This document shows positions 52,082 through 60,525 of a DNA stretch of 64,000 nucleotides, in pieces. Under the pieces are notes generated by a model. It had not been told where the DNA came from. It searched no databases and saw nothing but the letters and a program-made list of their open reading frames with translations. Position numbers and translations under genes: made by a program. Source of the DNA: Amycolatopsis dendrobii (lineage in GTDB: Bacteria > Actinomycetota > Actinomycetes > Mycobacteriales > Pseudonocardiaceae); the NCBI RefSeq assembly GCF_014145675.1, contig NZ_JACGZW010000006.1:62001-126000 (forward strand). The letters are read 5' to 3'. Each line of letters opens with the position of its first letter. Within the stretch, counting starts at the first letter, position 1.

Positions 52082-52681
52082 TTAACGCGGGGCACTGACA
52101 GCCCGCTGCCCCCGCTGTTCACTTGTTCGTAATCCGGTGAAGACAAGCCCCATCAGGCGCTCTGTACCGCCTTCTCCCGGAAGGTGGGATCCGGCCCAGG
52201 AAGCGCCGTGCAGCAACAAAAGCAGCTCTCGGACCGTCACGTCGGCGCGGAAAACGCCAGCCGCTTGCGCCCTGTCCACTAGATGGGACGCGGCTTCCCG
52301 CATCGCCTCACAGGACGCGTGCAGCCGCGATTCCGGATCGTCGAACGCGTCGGCCAGCATTTCGGCAAGCCCGCGGTAAACGCCGGAGGTCTCGCCGAAG
52401 CCGATCAGCCAGGTGTACAGCCCGTCGAGCGGGTCGTCGGCGAGCAGCAGCTCGCGCGCCTTTTCCGCCTGGGAGTCGAACCGGTCCCGCAGGAGCGTCT
52501 CGATCAGATCTTCCCTGGTCGGAAAGTGGCGATAGAGGGTGCCGATCCCGACACCGGCACTGCGGGCGACGTCTTCGAGCGAGGCGTCGACGCCGCGTTC
52601 GGCGAAGGCGCGCCTCGCTTCGGCGAGCAGGCGCTCGTAGTTGCGGCGGGCGTCCGCTCGCATCGGCTTGGCGTCGGTCAT
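52082..52681 (-). CDS. TetR-family repressor
   Basis: A 199-residue TetR protein: helix-turn-helix ASLEDVARSAGVGIGTLYRHFPTREDLIE near 30-58, then a ligand domain with GLYTWLIGFGETSGVYRGLAEML. The ATG at 52681 is chosen because the longer in-frame extension crosses the promoter region. It is divergent from the LLM oxidoreductase gene, its likely target. Confidence 0.9.
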   Translation of the reverse strand: MTDAKPMRADARRNYERLLAEARRAFAERGVDASLEDVARSAGVGIGTLYRHFPTREDLIETLLRDRFDSQAEKARELLLADDPLDGLYTWLIGFGETSGVYRGLAEMLADAFDDPESRLHASCEAMREAASHLVDRAQAAGVFRADVTVRELLLLLHGASWAGSHLPGEGGTERLMGLVFTGLRTSEQRGQRAVSAPR

Positions 52682-52710
52682 GTCGGGTCCGAGTTTATCC
52701 CGTGACAAAT

Positions 52711-52740
52711 CGGAGGGCCCCTCCGTATAGTAACCGGAGG
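52711..52740. promoter_or_regulatory. palindrome and -10 region between TetR and LLM genes
   Basis: CGGAGG (52711-52716) and CCTCCG (52720-52725) are perfect arms around GCC. TATAGT (52726-52731) follows at once and a third ACCGGAGG follows it. An operator overlapping the -10 of the plus-strand gene is likely. Confidence 0.55.
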
Positions 52741-52888
52741 CAGCCTCTGGTTCTGGGTGCGTCCGCGGAGGACGTATCGGCCTTGGCTGCGCCGGAATCA
52801 CTGCCGCGCTCCTGCGGCCGGGGAACTTCTTGGAGTCTGTTGTGAATCTGTTCGCGAACCTTGCCGCCTCCGCGGAAGGCGGGACACG

Positions 52889-53722
52889 ATGACGATCGGA
52901 ATCTGGACATTTGCCTTTGACGGCAGGGAAATCGGCGAAGTACGCACGGCCGCCCGAGAGGTCGAGTCGCTGGGTTTCACCGCGCTGTGGTTCGGCGAGT
53001 ATCGCGGCCGGGAGGCGCTCACACAGGCCGCACTGCTGCTCGAGGCGACCACGACGTTGACTGTGGCGACTGGGATCGCACGATTTTCCGAACGGTCAGC
53101 GGCAGCCGCTGAAGCAGCTGGACGCACACTGGCCGAGGCATACCCGGGGCGGTTCACGCTGGGCTTGGGCGGACATCGGCCGGGCGGCGGAGGCAGTGCG
53201 ATGCAGGACTACCTCGACGCCATGGATGCGGCCGAACTGGACTTCGCCGCCGGCTCTCGACCACGTCGGCTCCTAGCCGCACTCGGCCCAAGAATGCTGA
53301 AGCTCGCGGCGACCCAGGCCGACGGTGCGCACACGTACTTCGTTCCGCCAGAGCACACCGCGTTCGCCCGCGAAACGATGGGACCCGACGCGTACCTCGC
53401 CGCCGAACAAGCCGTCGTCCTCGACGCAGATCCGGTGCGAGCGCGGCAGATCGCTCGCGAACACGTCGCCGGCTACGCACGACTGGCTCCACACCAACGA
53501 GCGAATCTGCGCCGCCTCGGCTACACCGAGGAAGACCTGGCCGACGGCGGCAGCGACCGTCTCGTCGACGCGATCGTCGCCTATCGCAGCGAGCAGGAAG
53601 TCGCCGACCGAATCCGCGCACACATCGACGCCGGTGCGGACCACGTCTGCGTACAGGTTCTCGTCGACGGACCGGAGATTCCGGTGGACGGCTGGCGTCG
53701 CCTGGCCGCGCTGGTCCCCTGA
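52889..53722 (+). CDS. LLM-class F420-dependent oxidoreductase
   Basis: A luciferase-like TIM-barrel enzyme of 277 residues that likely uses coenzyme F420. It begins IGIWTFAFDGREIGEVRTAAREVESLGFTALWFGEYRGREA, with TTLTVATGIARFSERSAAAAEAAGRTL and FTLGLGGHRP (cofactor-binding region). It matches the TIGR03620-type subfamily common in F420-making actinobacteria. The substrate is unknown. The ATG is at 52889. Control by the divergent TetR is likely. Confidence 0.88.
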   Translation: MTIGIWTFAFDGREIGEVRTAAREVESLGFTALWFGEYRGREALTQAALLLEATTTLTVATGIARFSERSAAAAEAAGRTLAEAYPGRFTLGLGGHRPGGGGSAMQDYLDAMDAAELDFAAGSRPRRLLAALGPRMLKLAATQADGAHTYFVPPEHTAFARETMGPDAYLAAEQAVVLDADPVRARQIAREHVAGYARLAPHQRANLRRLGYTEEDLADGGSDRLVDAIVAYRSEQEVADRIRAHIDAGADHVCVQVLVDGPEIPVDGWRRLAALVP

Positions 53723-53863
53723 TTCATCGGCGGGGCTTTCGAAGCTTCCCGCGAAAGCCCCGCCCCCGGCTCGCTTCCCGTGCCCCCGCCGAGTCCGGGC
53801 CATCGGGCCGCCCCGCACTCGCCTAAGTCGCCCCAGACGCCGGAATCCCCCGCTCACCAGGGA

Positions 53864-53882
53864 TTCGCCACTAAACGGCGAA
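53864..53882. repeat. isolated TTCGCC-N7-GGCGAA palindrome
   Basis: TTCGCC, ACTAAAC, GGCGAA: a perfect copy of the dispersed element, 142 bases after the LLM stop. The rest of 53723-54075 holds no gene I can support; it begins with a GGGGCTTTC/GAAAGCCCC hairpin (53732-53762) that probably terminates the LLM transcript. Confidence 0.75.
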
Positions 53883-54075
53883 AACGTTCATCCCCTGCAG
53901 ACGAGCACTTTTCCGTTCATCACCGACATTCCCACGCCTCCGCGTCCTCGCAGCGATTCCGGCGAACACTTCCCCTGAACGGGCGACTCCGGCGGGACCG
54001 TTTCGCCGTCCAGCGGCCACACGGGCTTGTTATCTTCGCGAGACGCCTCGCCCGCGTTCGCCCCGGGCGCCGCCG

Positions 54076-54507
54076 GTGTTCACGAAACTCGCCATCGCCG
54101 CGTCCCGGACGGTCGAACTGATCCTGCTCGCGCCGGGGATCGCCACCTTCGTCCAAGACGACAATGTCCTCGCCCTTCCCTTCTGGGATCTGCTCGCGCT
54201 GAGCTACCTCGGCATCCGGGTCGCGCGTGTCCCGTAGCCGAAAATCGACCACACCGACGCCCGGTGGCTGAAAGGCGTGCTAGGCCGTCGGCTCGGGCTG
54301 CTGTCGCCCTCCTGACCAGCCTCGTCGGCGTCTCCCGCGGTCTTGTTGGCCTGGGTGATCCTGCACTTCGGTTATGCGGAACGCTACGCCCAGAAGCACT
54401 TTCGCGTTCACCATCGGACGAGCTTCCCGGTCTCGGACGTCGAAACGCGGACGACGTCGATCCGTTCCCTCGTCCTCGCGGTCAGCGTCATCACCGGCGG
54501 ACGGTGA
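54076..54507 (+). pseudogene. degenerate DUF1345-like membrane protein gene
   Basis: A GTG at 54076 opens TKLAIAASRTVELILLAPGIATF and continues to a stop at 54237-54239. The sequence resumes in other frames as ALLTSLVGVS and LAWVILHFGYAERYAQKHF, then, after a further one-base slip (FAFTIG), as SFPVSDVETRTTSIRSLVLAVSVI. The last parts match the C-terminal half of DUF1345 membrane proteins (LHxxYAxRYA and FxxSDVExRTxxIR). At least three frame changes and an internal deletion show a dead gene rather than one base error. Confidence 0.65.
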
Positions 54508-54665
54508 CCCTTCTGAGTTACAGTTGCCCTAGCGCGGCAGGGGCCGCGTCCTGTCCGCGGAAAGGGCTGAGCCCACCCCCGTACCACGAGTTGCCGAGCT
54601 TTCCTTCTTCCCTGCCCGGTGCCGGCGGACCACGGGGCGCGCAAGGGAAGGAAGGACTCCCCCTG

Positions 54666-56012
54666 ATGACGGCCTTGCCCGCCAACCCCGACCTCGGCCA
54701 ACTCCGCAAACAGGCGAAAGAACTCGCCCGCGCCGACTCGGTCGCGCTCTCGGAAGCGCAGTTTCGGCTTGCTCGCCGCTACGGATTCCCCAGCTGGCCA
54801 CAGCTTCAGGCTTACGTCCGCCGAATCGCCGAGCACGGACCGGACGTCCAGCACGCCTACCACCAGGACGTCGAGTACTACCGCGGGCGCGCAGCCGGCC
54901 TCCTCGCCTCAGCCGAAGACGGCACTTCCGACGCCCGCGCCGCCTTCGACCGGCACGAACAACCTCTGACCCGCACCGGCGCTCTAACCGTCATCGCCCG
55001 CGAGCACGGCTTCCCGACGTGGCAGGCATTGAAAGCTCACGTCGAGGATTTGCCGAAAACCGGCGAACCGTTCGCCCGGGCCTATCAACTGGTAGAAGCC
55101 CGAGATTTGGACGGCCTGACCGCCCTGCTCACCGAAGCCCCGCACCTGACCCGCGCCCGAGGCACCAACGGAAACGACCTCCTCGGCATGGCCTCCGCGA
55201 CCCATGACGAACGCCTTGTCCGCGTACTGCTCGCCCACGGTGCCGATCCCGCACGAGCCAACGCACACGGCTGGACTGCCCTGCATCAAGCCGCCTACAG
55301 CAATTTACCACTGATCGCCGACCTCTTGATCAACGCTGGCGCACCCCTGGCCTGTTCAGGCCGCGGTGACGGCGGAACCCCGCTGATTGTGGCCCTATTT
55401 TGGGGAAATCGCGCCGTTGCCGAAAAACTGGCAACGCACGAACGGTCCCCTCACAACCTGCGTGTCGCAGCAGGTCTCGGCGACGACGCGCTACTGGATG
55501 AACTCGTCAGTCCAAAGAGGACTCTTTCTCCAGCAGCCGGCGCACACCGTGATTTTTACCGTCCACACAGCGGTTTTCCCTTCTGGCAGCCGGCAAACGA
55601 CCCTACGGAGATCCTCGACGAATCCCTATCCTGGGCCGCCCGCAACGACCAAACAGCCGCGCTCCGCACCCTGGCCGCACGCGGCGCGAGCCTGAACGCC
55701 GACATCTACCGCGGCACCGCCCTCACCTGGGCAGCGACGTGTGGCCACTCAGCGGCGACAGAGACTCTGCTGTCACTCGGCGCGAACGTCAACCACGTCG
55801 GCACCTTCGGCGGCCCACGCCACGGCGTCGGCGTCACGGCGCTGCACCTGGCCGCCCAAAACAACCAACTGGACGTCATCGAACTCCTCGTAAACGCCGG
55901 TGCCGACCTCACCGCCCGCGACGCCCTTTGGGACAGCACCCCCGAGGGCTGGGCAGAAGCCTGCGACAGTCCCGCAGCCCAAGAATTGCTGCATCGCCTC
56001 AGTCGCCACTAA
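54666..56012 (+). CDS. ankyrin-repeat protein
   Basis: A 448-residue protein. The first 115 residues hold two copies of a motif (LARRYGFPSWPQLQAYV and IAREHGFPTWQALKAHV) common at the front of actinobacterial ankyrin proteins. From about 160 there are ankyrin repeats (GNDLLGMASATHDERLVRVLLAHGAD, GWTALHQAAYSNLPLIADLLINAGA, GVTALHLAAQNNQLDVIELLVNAGAD). It is a protein-binding scaffold with no enzymatic domain. The ATG at 54666 follows GGAAGGA. The stop codon lies inside a TCGCC-N7-GGCAAC repeat. Confidence 0.9.
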   Translation: MTALPANPDLGQLRKQAKELARADSVALSEAQFRLARRYGFPSWPQLQAYVRRIAEHGPDVQHAYHQDVEYYRGRAAGLLASAEDGTSDARAAFDRHEQPLTRTGALTVIAREHGFPTWQALKAHVEDLPKTGEPFARAYQLVEARDLDGLTALLTEAPHLTRARGTNGNDLLGMASATHDERLVRVLLAHGADPARANAHGWTALHQAAYSNLPLIADLLINAGAPLACSGRGDGGTPLIVALFWGNRAVAEKLATHERSPHNLRVAAGLGDDALLDELVSPKRTLSPAAGAHRDFYRPHSGFPFWQPANDPTEILDESLSWAARNDQTAALRTLAARGASLNADIYRGTALTWAATCGHSAATETLLSLGANVNHVGTFGGPRHGVGVTALHLAAQNNQLDVIELLVNAGADLTARDALWDSTPEGWAEACDSPAAQELLHRLSRH

Positions 56013-56020
56013 TCGGCAAC
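56003..56020. repeat. TCGCC-N7-GGCAAC repeat containing the ankyrin gene stop codon
   Basis: TCGCC (56003-56007), ACTAATC, GGCAAC (56015-56020). The TAA at 56010-56012 is the stop of the upstream gene. It is the same element as the 38.3 kb array. Confidence 0.8.
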
Positions 56021-56035
56021 TCGCGACCGGTAGAC

Positions 56036-56081
56036 AACCGGAGTCGGTAGTCCGTATCGTAACGGACTGCCGACTCCGGTT
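56036..56081 (+). terminator. long hairpin between ankyrin and SnoaL-like genes
   Basis: The arms are 20 bases each (AACCGGAGTCGG-T-AGTCCGT against ACGGACT-G-CCGACTCCGGTT) with one mismatch and the loop ATCGTA. There is no T run, so it may be a terminator without a U tail or an operator for the gene that starts 22 bases later. Confidence 0.6.
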
Positions 56082-56102
56082 AACCGACCCGCGGAGACCC
56101 TC

Positions 56103-56999
56103 ATGACCACCGCACGCGACCTGTTCGACCAGCTCTCCACAGGAATCGCCGACGGCCGCTTCGCCGACCTCGCAAACCTCTACTCCGAAGACACCGTCGT
56201 GGAGCACCCCACCGCAATCCCGAGGCCTGGCCGCATGGAAGGTCGCGCCGCAGTACACGACCGCTTCGTCAGCGGCCTGGGTCAAACCCTTCGTCTCAAG
56301 CGCCACGACGTGACCGTCCACGAAACCGCCGACCCCGAGGTCATCGTGGCCGAATACCACTACACCGCCGAATCGCGAATAACCGGCCGGACAACCGAGA
56401 CGGCCAACATCCAAGTCCTCCGCTCCCGCGACGGACTCCTCACCCACACCCGCGACTATCACGACTACCTGCGCCTGGCCGCGATCCAGAACGCGACCGC
56501 CGGCCTTGTCCAGGCATACGCCCAAGCGCCCGCTTACGAACCTCGCCCTATCGCTCCGCGCCCGGCTGAACTCTTCTCCCCGAAAAGCCGCGAGGGCGTA
56601 TTCCAACGAGTCGTCTTCGGCGTCGCCGACGGACGCTGGTCCGAACTCCCCGACCTCTATGCGGCGAAAACCGATGTCCGTCACCCGTTCCTGCCCGGAG
56701 CCCCCGTCCTCCGCACCCGAGACGACCTGCGAGCCCACTTCGACGCCGGTGCCGCAGCAGCCTTCCGCATCGAGGTGACCGACCTAGTACTCCACCTGAG
56801 CACCGACCCAGAAGTCATCATCGGCGAATCGACCTACGTAGGCGAAACCAGCTCCGGGACCCCGTTCCAGGTAAGCAACATCTTCGTAATGCGCATCAAA
56901 GACGGAGAGATAGTCGAATCCCGCGACTATGGTGACCACCTCGCCCTGGCCGCAGCCACCGGCCGCCTACCGGAGCTCGTCGCCCGCCTCGCCGAATAA
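56103..56999 (+). CDS. protein with two SnoaL-like (NTF2-fold) domains
   Basis: A 298-residue protein. Residues 1-130 and 155-298 are each a SnoaL-like domain (LFDQLSTGIADGRFADLANLYSEDTVVEHP and VFQRVVFGVADGRWSELPDLYAAKTDVRHP; each ends TRDYHDYLRLA or SRDYGDHLALA). NTF2-fold proteins bind small hydrophobic ligands or act as isomerases. The tandem duplication is clear from the parallel motifs. The ATG follows GCGGAGACC. The stop codon lies in a TCGCC-N7-GGCAAC repeat. Confidence 0.85.
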   Translation: MTTARDLFDQLSTGIADGRFADLANLYSEDTVVEHPTAIPRPGRMEGRAAVHDRFVSGLGQTLRLKRHDVTVHETADPEVIVAEYHYTAESRITGRTTETANIQVLRSRDGLLTHTRDYHDYLRLAAIQNATAGLVQAYAQAPAYEPRPIAPRPAELFSPKSREGVFQRVVFGVADGRWSELPDLYAAKTDVRHPFLPGAPVLRTRDDLRAHFDAGAAAAFRIEVTDLVLHLSTDPEVIIGESTYVGETSSGTPFQVSNIFVMRIKDGEIVESRDYGDHLALAAATGRLPELVARLAE

Positions 57000-57300
57000 C
57001 GGCAACTCCGCCACGCTTTCGGCGCCAAACGGCAACGCCCACACCACGCTGCACACCGCCACCACGGCGGCCCGCCACAAGATTCGCCGCTCAACGGCTA
57101 ATCAGCACCGCGCCGCATGACGGCAGCCAATCAACCGCTGAACCCGTCGTTGCCAGTCAGCGGCGAACGTCCATGACCGAAGACCTCGCCGCTCGGTGAC
57201 AGCAACTGCCACCGCGGCCGCTCGCCATTCAGCAACATCCGCTGCGCGGCCGTTCACTACTCATCGGCATCTGCCCCTGCCCTCGCCGCTCATCGGCGAA
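56989..57300. repeat. cluster of TCGCC-type repeats spanning two gene ends
   Basis: One copy at 56989-57006 (TCGCC, GAATAAC, GGCAAC) holds the SnoaL gene stop TAA. Another at 57283-57300 (TCGCC, GCTCATC, GGCGAA) holds, on the other strand, the TGA of the MerR gene. Between them are at least five degenerate copies, such as TTCGCCGCTCAACGGC near 57086 and an inverted one (GTTGCCAGTCAGCGGCGAA) near 57152. The stretch has no gene. Confidence 0.8.
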
Positions 57301-58330
57301 CACTGCCGTCACCCTCGCCACCAACGCCCTGACGCTCTTCAACAACCTTCACCAAAGCCGAAGCCACCAACGCCACAGCCCGATCCTCATCCCCCGCCAA
57401 CTGCTGCAACGCCTCGTGCGCAAGCGTCCCCGGCATCTCCGCGAGCGCCTGCGTCAACCGGATCCGCACCGCAGAATCCGCAGCATTCGCCGCCGACGCA
57501 TCGACCAACGCGCCGACAATTCCGTTCGCGCCTTCATCCGCCAGCGCGCCCAAAACCTCAGCCGCCTCGACGTCGTTTCGCCCCTCGACGACCATTTCGA
57601 TAAGCGTCGGCACCGCCGCCTCCTCCGCACCGCGCGCACCCAGAGCAAGTGCCGCATGCCGACGGACCACCGAGTCGGAACCGGCGAGCGCGTCCTTCAA
57701 CACCGCGGTCGCCTCGTCGCCGGGCAACTCGATGAGTGCCAGGATCGCGCGTCGGCGGACGTCGGCGTTCTCCGAACGGAGACCGGACGCCACATTCGCC
57801 ACCCCGTCGCCGTCGGTCCGGGCGAGGGCCCATCGGAGCGCGCCGGCGACGTTCGGGTCGGATTCGGCGAGAATCGCTCTGGCCAGCACCTCGGCGGGAA
57901 CCGGCACATCGTCGGCAGGGGCCAGGACGGCCTGCTGACGACGCGCGGCACCCGGCGAACTGAGCCCGCGCAGCAGTTCGACGATGCGCAAGGCACCCTC
58001 CCATCCGGAGGGTGCCGAGGCATCGACCGCACGGAGCCGGTCGAGCAGTTCCTGTTCCCGTTTCAGCCGGTCTTCGGTTCGCCGGATGAGGTCGCCGACC
58101 AGCTCCGACGGCACGAAAGCGGGATCTTCCAGCGCCCGGCCGATCTGCCGCAGCGACATCCCGAGCGACCGGAGGCTCTCCACGTGGAAGATCCGGCGGA
58201 TGTCGTCGGCGGAGTATTCGCGATAGCCGCCCACGGTGCGACCGGTCGGCCGCACCAGCCCGAGGGCGTCGTAGTGCCGGAGCATCCGGGTGCTCACCCC
58301 CGAGCGGCGGGCGACCTCGCCGATCAGCAC
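57290..58330 (-). CDS. MerR-type regulator fused to HEAT repeats
   Basis: A 346-residue protein. The N-terminal MerR winged helix (LIGEVARRSGVSTRMLRHYDALGLV, GGYREYSADD) and coiled dimer helix (about 80-110) are followed by HEAT-like repeats from about 145 (such as NADVRRRAILALIELPGDEATAVLKDAL and DSVVRRHAALALGARGAEEAAVPTLIEM). HEAT solenoids bind proteins or ligands, so the sensing part is unlike classical metal MerR proteins. The GTG at 58330 overlaps the upstream HEAT gene by seven bases. The stop is inside a dispersed repeat. Confidence 0.9.
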   Translation of the reverse strand: MLIGEVARRSGVSTRMLRHYDALGLVRPTGRTVGGYREYSADDIRRIFHVESLRSLGMSLRQIGRALEDPAFVPSELVGDLIRRTEDRLKREQELLDRLRAVDASAPSGWEGALRIVELLRGLSSPGAARRQQAVLAPADDVPVPAEVLARAILAESDPNVAGALRWALARTDGDGVANVASGLRSENADVRRRAILALIELPGDEATAVLKDALAGSDSVVRRHAALALGARGAEEAAVPTLIEMVVEGRNDVEAAEVLGALADEGANGIVGALVDASAANAADSAVRIRLTQALAEMPGTLAHEALQQLAGDEDRAVALVASALVKVVEERQGVGGEGDGSVRR

Positions 58331-59004
58331 GCGGTTTCCTGAGCCCGCTCCGGACCGAGCGCGACGATCCGTTTCGCCTCGTCCACGGCCTGGTCGAAAC
58401 CGGTGTCCGGGTCACGGAGCAGCCGCTCTGTGGCCACTGCGTGCGTCCGGACAGCGGGGTCGGTGCTCGTCACCGCGGCCTCCAGTACCGGCTCGATCAA
58501 GGGACCGAGCGCGACCAGCGCCCGGCTGAGGCTGAGCTGCAGGGTCCGGTCGCCGCGACCGAACTGTGTCGCCAGTTCAGCCGCCAGTCCGGCCTTGTCC
58601 CCGTCCGGCACGAGGACGACAGCCGCCCGCCATGCGCTTCTCGCGACCTCGTCGTCGGCGTCGCGCAGCAACGATCGGGTGATCGCCGGCCACACGTTCC
58701 GGTCGCCGATTTTGGACAGCGTGTGCAGCGACTGGCTCCGGGCCTGCGGCACCGAGGACCGCAGCTCCGCGAGAAGCCGCGGCACCGTGTCCCCTGCCGG
58801 GAACCGGGTCAACGCCCAGGTGAGCATGTCGCGCACGTAAAAGTCCGGCTCGATCGCGCACCGTGCGATGAGCGCCTCGACGAGACCAGGGCCGTCCGGG
58901 TGCGTTCCGATCGCCAGGGCGGCCTGCAGCCGCGTCGACGAGTCCCCGGAGCCCAACGCCTCGATCAGCCGCGTGAGCTGGGAATTCATCTGTGTCGAGT
59001 TCAT
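58324..59004 (-). CDS. HEAT-repeat protein
   Basis: A 226-residue solenoid of five or so HEAT repeats (STRLQAALAIGTHPDGPGLVEALI, YVRDMLTWALTRFPAGDTVPRLLAEL, QARSQSLHTLSKIG). The ATG at 59004 fits GGAGGTGAT upstream better than the GTG at 59013. It is the first gene of a two-gene unit with the MerR-HEAT regulator, and its 3' end overlaps that gene by seven bases. The role is unknown; a partner of the regulator is the simplest idea. Confidence 0.88.
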   Translation of the reverse strand: MNSTQMNSQLTRLIEALGSGDSSTRLQAALAIGTHPDGPGLVEALIARCAIEPDFYVRDMLTWALTRFPAGDTVPRLLAELRSSVPQARSQSLHTLSKIGDRNVWPAITRSLLRDADDEVARSAWRAAVVLVPDGDKAGLAAELATQFGRGDRTLQLSLSRALVALGPLIEPVLEAAVTSTDPAVRTHAVATERLLRDPDTGFDQAVDEAKRIVALGPERAQETAC

Positions 59005-59077
59005 CGGGATCACCTCCGCCGACCAGTGAAGACCTTGTCACGATGTCAATGTCAAACCCGGCGGGCAAAAGGAACCG

Positions 59078-59095
59078 TCGCCGCTCAGTGGCGAA
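59078..59095. repeat. TCGCC-N7-GGCGAA palindrome after the cupin gene
   Basis: TCGCC, GCTCAGT, GGCGAA, seven bases downstream of the cupin stop on the minus strand. It sits between the cupin gene and the HEAT gene start. Confidence 0.75.
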
Positions 59096-59101
59096 TCCGG
59101 C

Positions 59102-59641
59102 CTACGCCCGATCCGCACCGACAGCGACGCCGACGATCGTGCACGGTTCGACGCCGTGGTTTCGCCAGGCGTGCCGCGTGCCGTTCTGGACGACGACATC
59201 GCCTGCCCGCAAGACCGTCTGGTCCCCGTCGTCCAGCTCCAACGTGATCTCGCCCGAGACGACCAGGACGTAATCGAGGCTGTCGGTGGTGTGCATGCCC
59301 GGCGCGCCGGGCTCCATTGCGGCGGCCGCACCCGGTGCCTGTCGCTCCAGTTGTTCCCAGGCTGCCGCCACGTCGAGGTCCGGCAACGGAGCCAGCTCGC
59401 CAGGCGCGATCGTGTTGATCATGAACCGCGAGCCGTCCCGCGGCGGGTAATACGCCTCGGCCCGGCCCGGCGAACCGTTGTCGGGAAATACCGGTCGCTC
59501 GTCCCGGCCCCACAGCCGGTAGATCGCGCAGCCGGGCATCAATCCGGAGGTGATCGGTTCGACGGCGGCATCGGCGACCACTCGGGCCTTGCCGTCGGAG
59601 TCGTGCCCGGTGACTACTCGGCGAACCTTCGCGTGCGTCAT
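59102..59641 (-). CDS. cupin-domain protein
   Basis: A 179-residue single-cupin protein. The conserved barrel covers about 110-170 (GMHTTDSLDYVLVVSGEITLEL, then TVLRAGDVVVQNGTRHAWRN), with metal ligands in HTTDSLDY and the RHAW His. It resembles cupins that bind small organic acids or act as decarboxylases or isomerases, but no reaction can be named. The ATG is at 59641. Three palindromes lie between it and the divergent TetR. Confidence 0.85.
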   Translation of the reverse strand: MTHAKVRRVVTGHDSDGKARVVADAAVEPITSGLMPGCAIYRLWGRDERPVFPDNGSPGRAEAYYPPRDGSRFMINTIAPGELAPLPDLDVAAAWEQLERQAPGAAAAMEPGAPGMHTTDSLDYVLVVSGEITLELDDGDQTVLRAGDVVVQNGTRHAWRNHGVEPCTIVGVAVGADRA

Positions 59642-59664
59642 GTCATCGCCTCTCGGTACGGCAT

Positions 59665-59736
59665 CGTATGGATACGGATGCGTATGGATACGCCACCGTA
59701 TCCAGCGCGAGCGGGACCGTCAATACGGTGGCGTAT
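59665..59736. promoter_or_regulatory. cluster of CGTAT-N2-ATACG palindromes, likely TetR operators
   Basis: CGTATGGATACG occurs perfectly at 59665-59676 and 59681-59692. GGATACG-N4-CGTATCC spans 59686-59703 and ATACG-GTGG-CGTAT spans 59723-59736. All lie in the 104-base gap between the divergent cupin and TetR genes. The arms are the same ATACG/CGTAT throughout. Confidence 0.8.
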
Positions 59737-59745
59737 CCTCCGCGC

Positions 59746-60306
59746 ATGGTGAACGATTCGCCCCGGCTGTCCGCCCAGGACTGGACGCGGGCCGCGCTGA
59801 AGGCGATCGCGGACGGCGGGCTGGCCGCGGTCGGAGTCGAACCGCTCGCGAGAACGCTCGGCGTGACCAAGGGCAGCTTCTACGCGCACTTCCGCAACCG
59901 GGACGAGCTGATCACCGCGGCTCTCGCCGATTGGGGGCGAAGCCACGGCGAAGCGGGGCTCGCCGAGTACGCGGCAATTGCCGATCCGCGGCGACGGCTG
60001 CGCGAACTGCTCACCGCCGTTGTGCGCGCCGTCCAGCCGTTGGCCCCGTCGGTGCACCTCAGCTTGCTCGGCGACCGCAACGACCCGCGGGTCAAAGACG
60101 CGGTCAGCCGCGTCAACCAAGCCCGACTTAACCTGCTGACCAGCACGTATCTCGAACTCGGCTGCACGCCGGATGAGGCGGCGCACCGGGCGCGGGTCGC
60201 TTACGCGGCTATTCTCGGGCTGCTGCACCTGGCCCAAACCGAGGCGGATTCGCCGAGCCCCGATGCACTTGCCGACGCAGCGGCCGCGATCTTCCTGCCT
60301 TCTTGA
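59746..60306 (+). CDS. TetR-family repressor
   Basis: A 186-residue TetR protein with helix-turn-helix VGVEPLARTLGVTKGSFYAHFRNRDELI (about 28-55) and a ligand domain of the TetR_C_33-like kind. The ATG is at 59746; no strong ribosome site is visible. It probably represses the divergent cupin gene and itself through the CGTAT/ATACG palindromes. Confidence 0.9.
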   Translation: MVNDSPRLSAQDWTRAALKAIADGGLAAVGVEPLARTLGVTKGSFYAHFRNRDELITAALADWGRSHGEAGLAEYAAIADPRRRLRELLTAVVRAVQPLAPSVHLSLLGDRNDPRVKDAVSRVNQARLNLLTSTYLELGCTPDEAAHRARVAYAAILGLLHLAQTEADSPSPDALADAAAAIFLPS

Positions 60307-60525
60307 ACCAGCCCGCGCATCGTCATCGGCGTCCTAGCGGCGAATCTGACGCGACACGATCTGGCCCAGCGAAGTCGAAGTAGCCGCGAATCGGCGAAAC
60401 CCACGATCGACCGAGCGTCCACGCACCCGAGAACGCCGCAGCCGCGTAGGCGATCGATCGCCGCCCACGCACGGAATCGCTCGATAGGGTGACAGTCCTG
60501 ACCATGAATCGCCAAGAAGGGCGTG

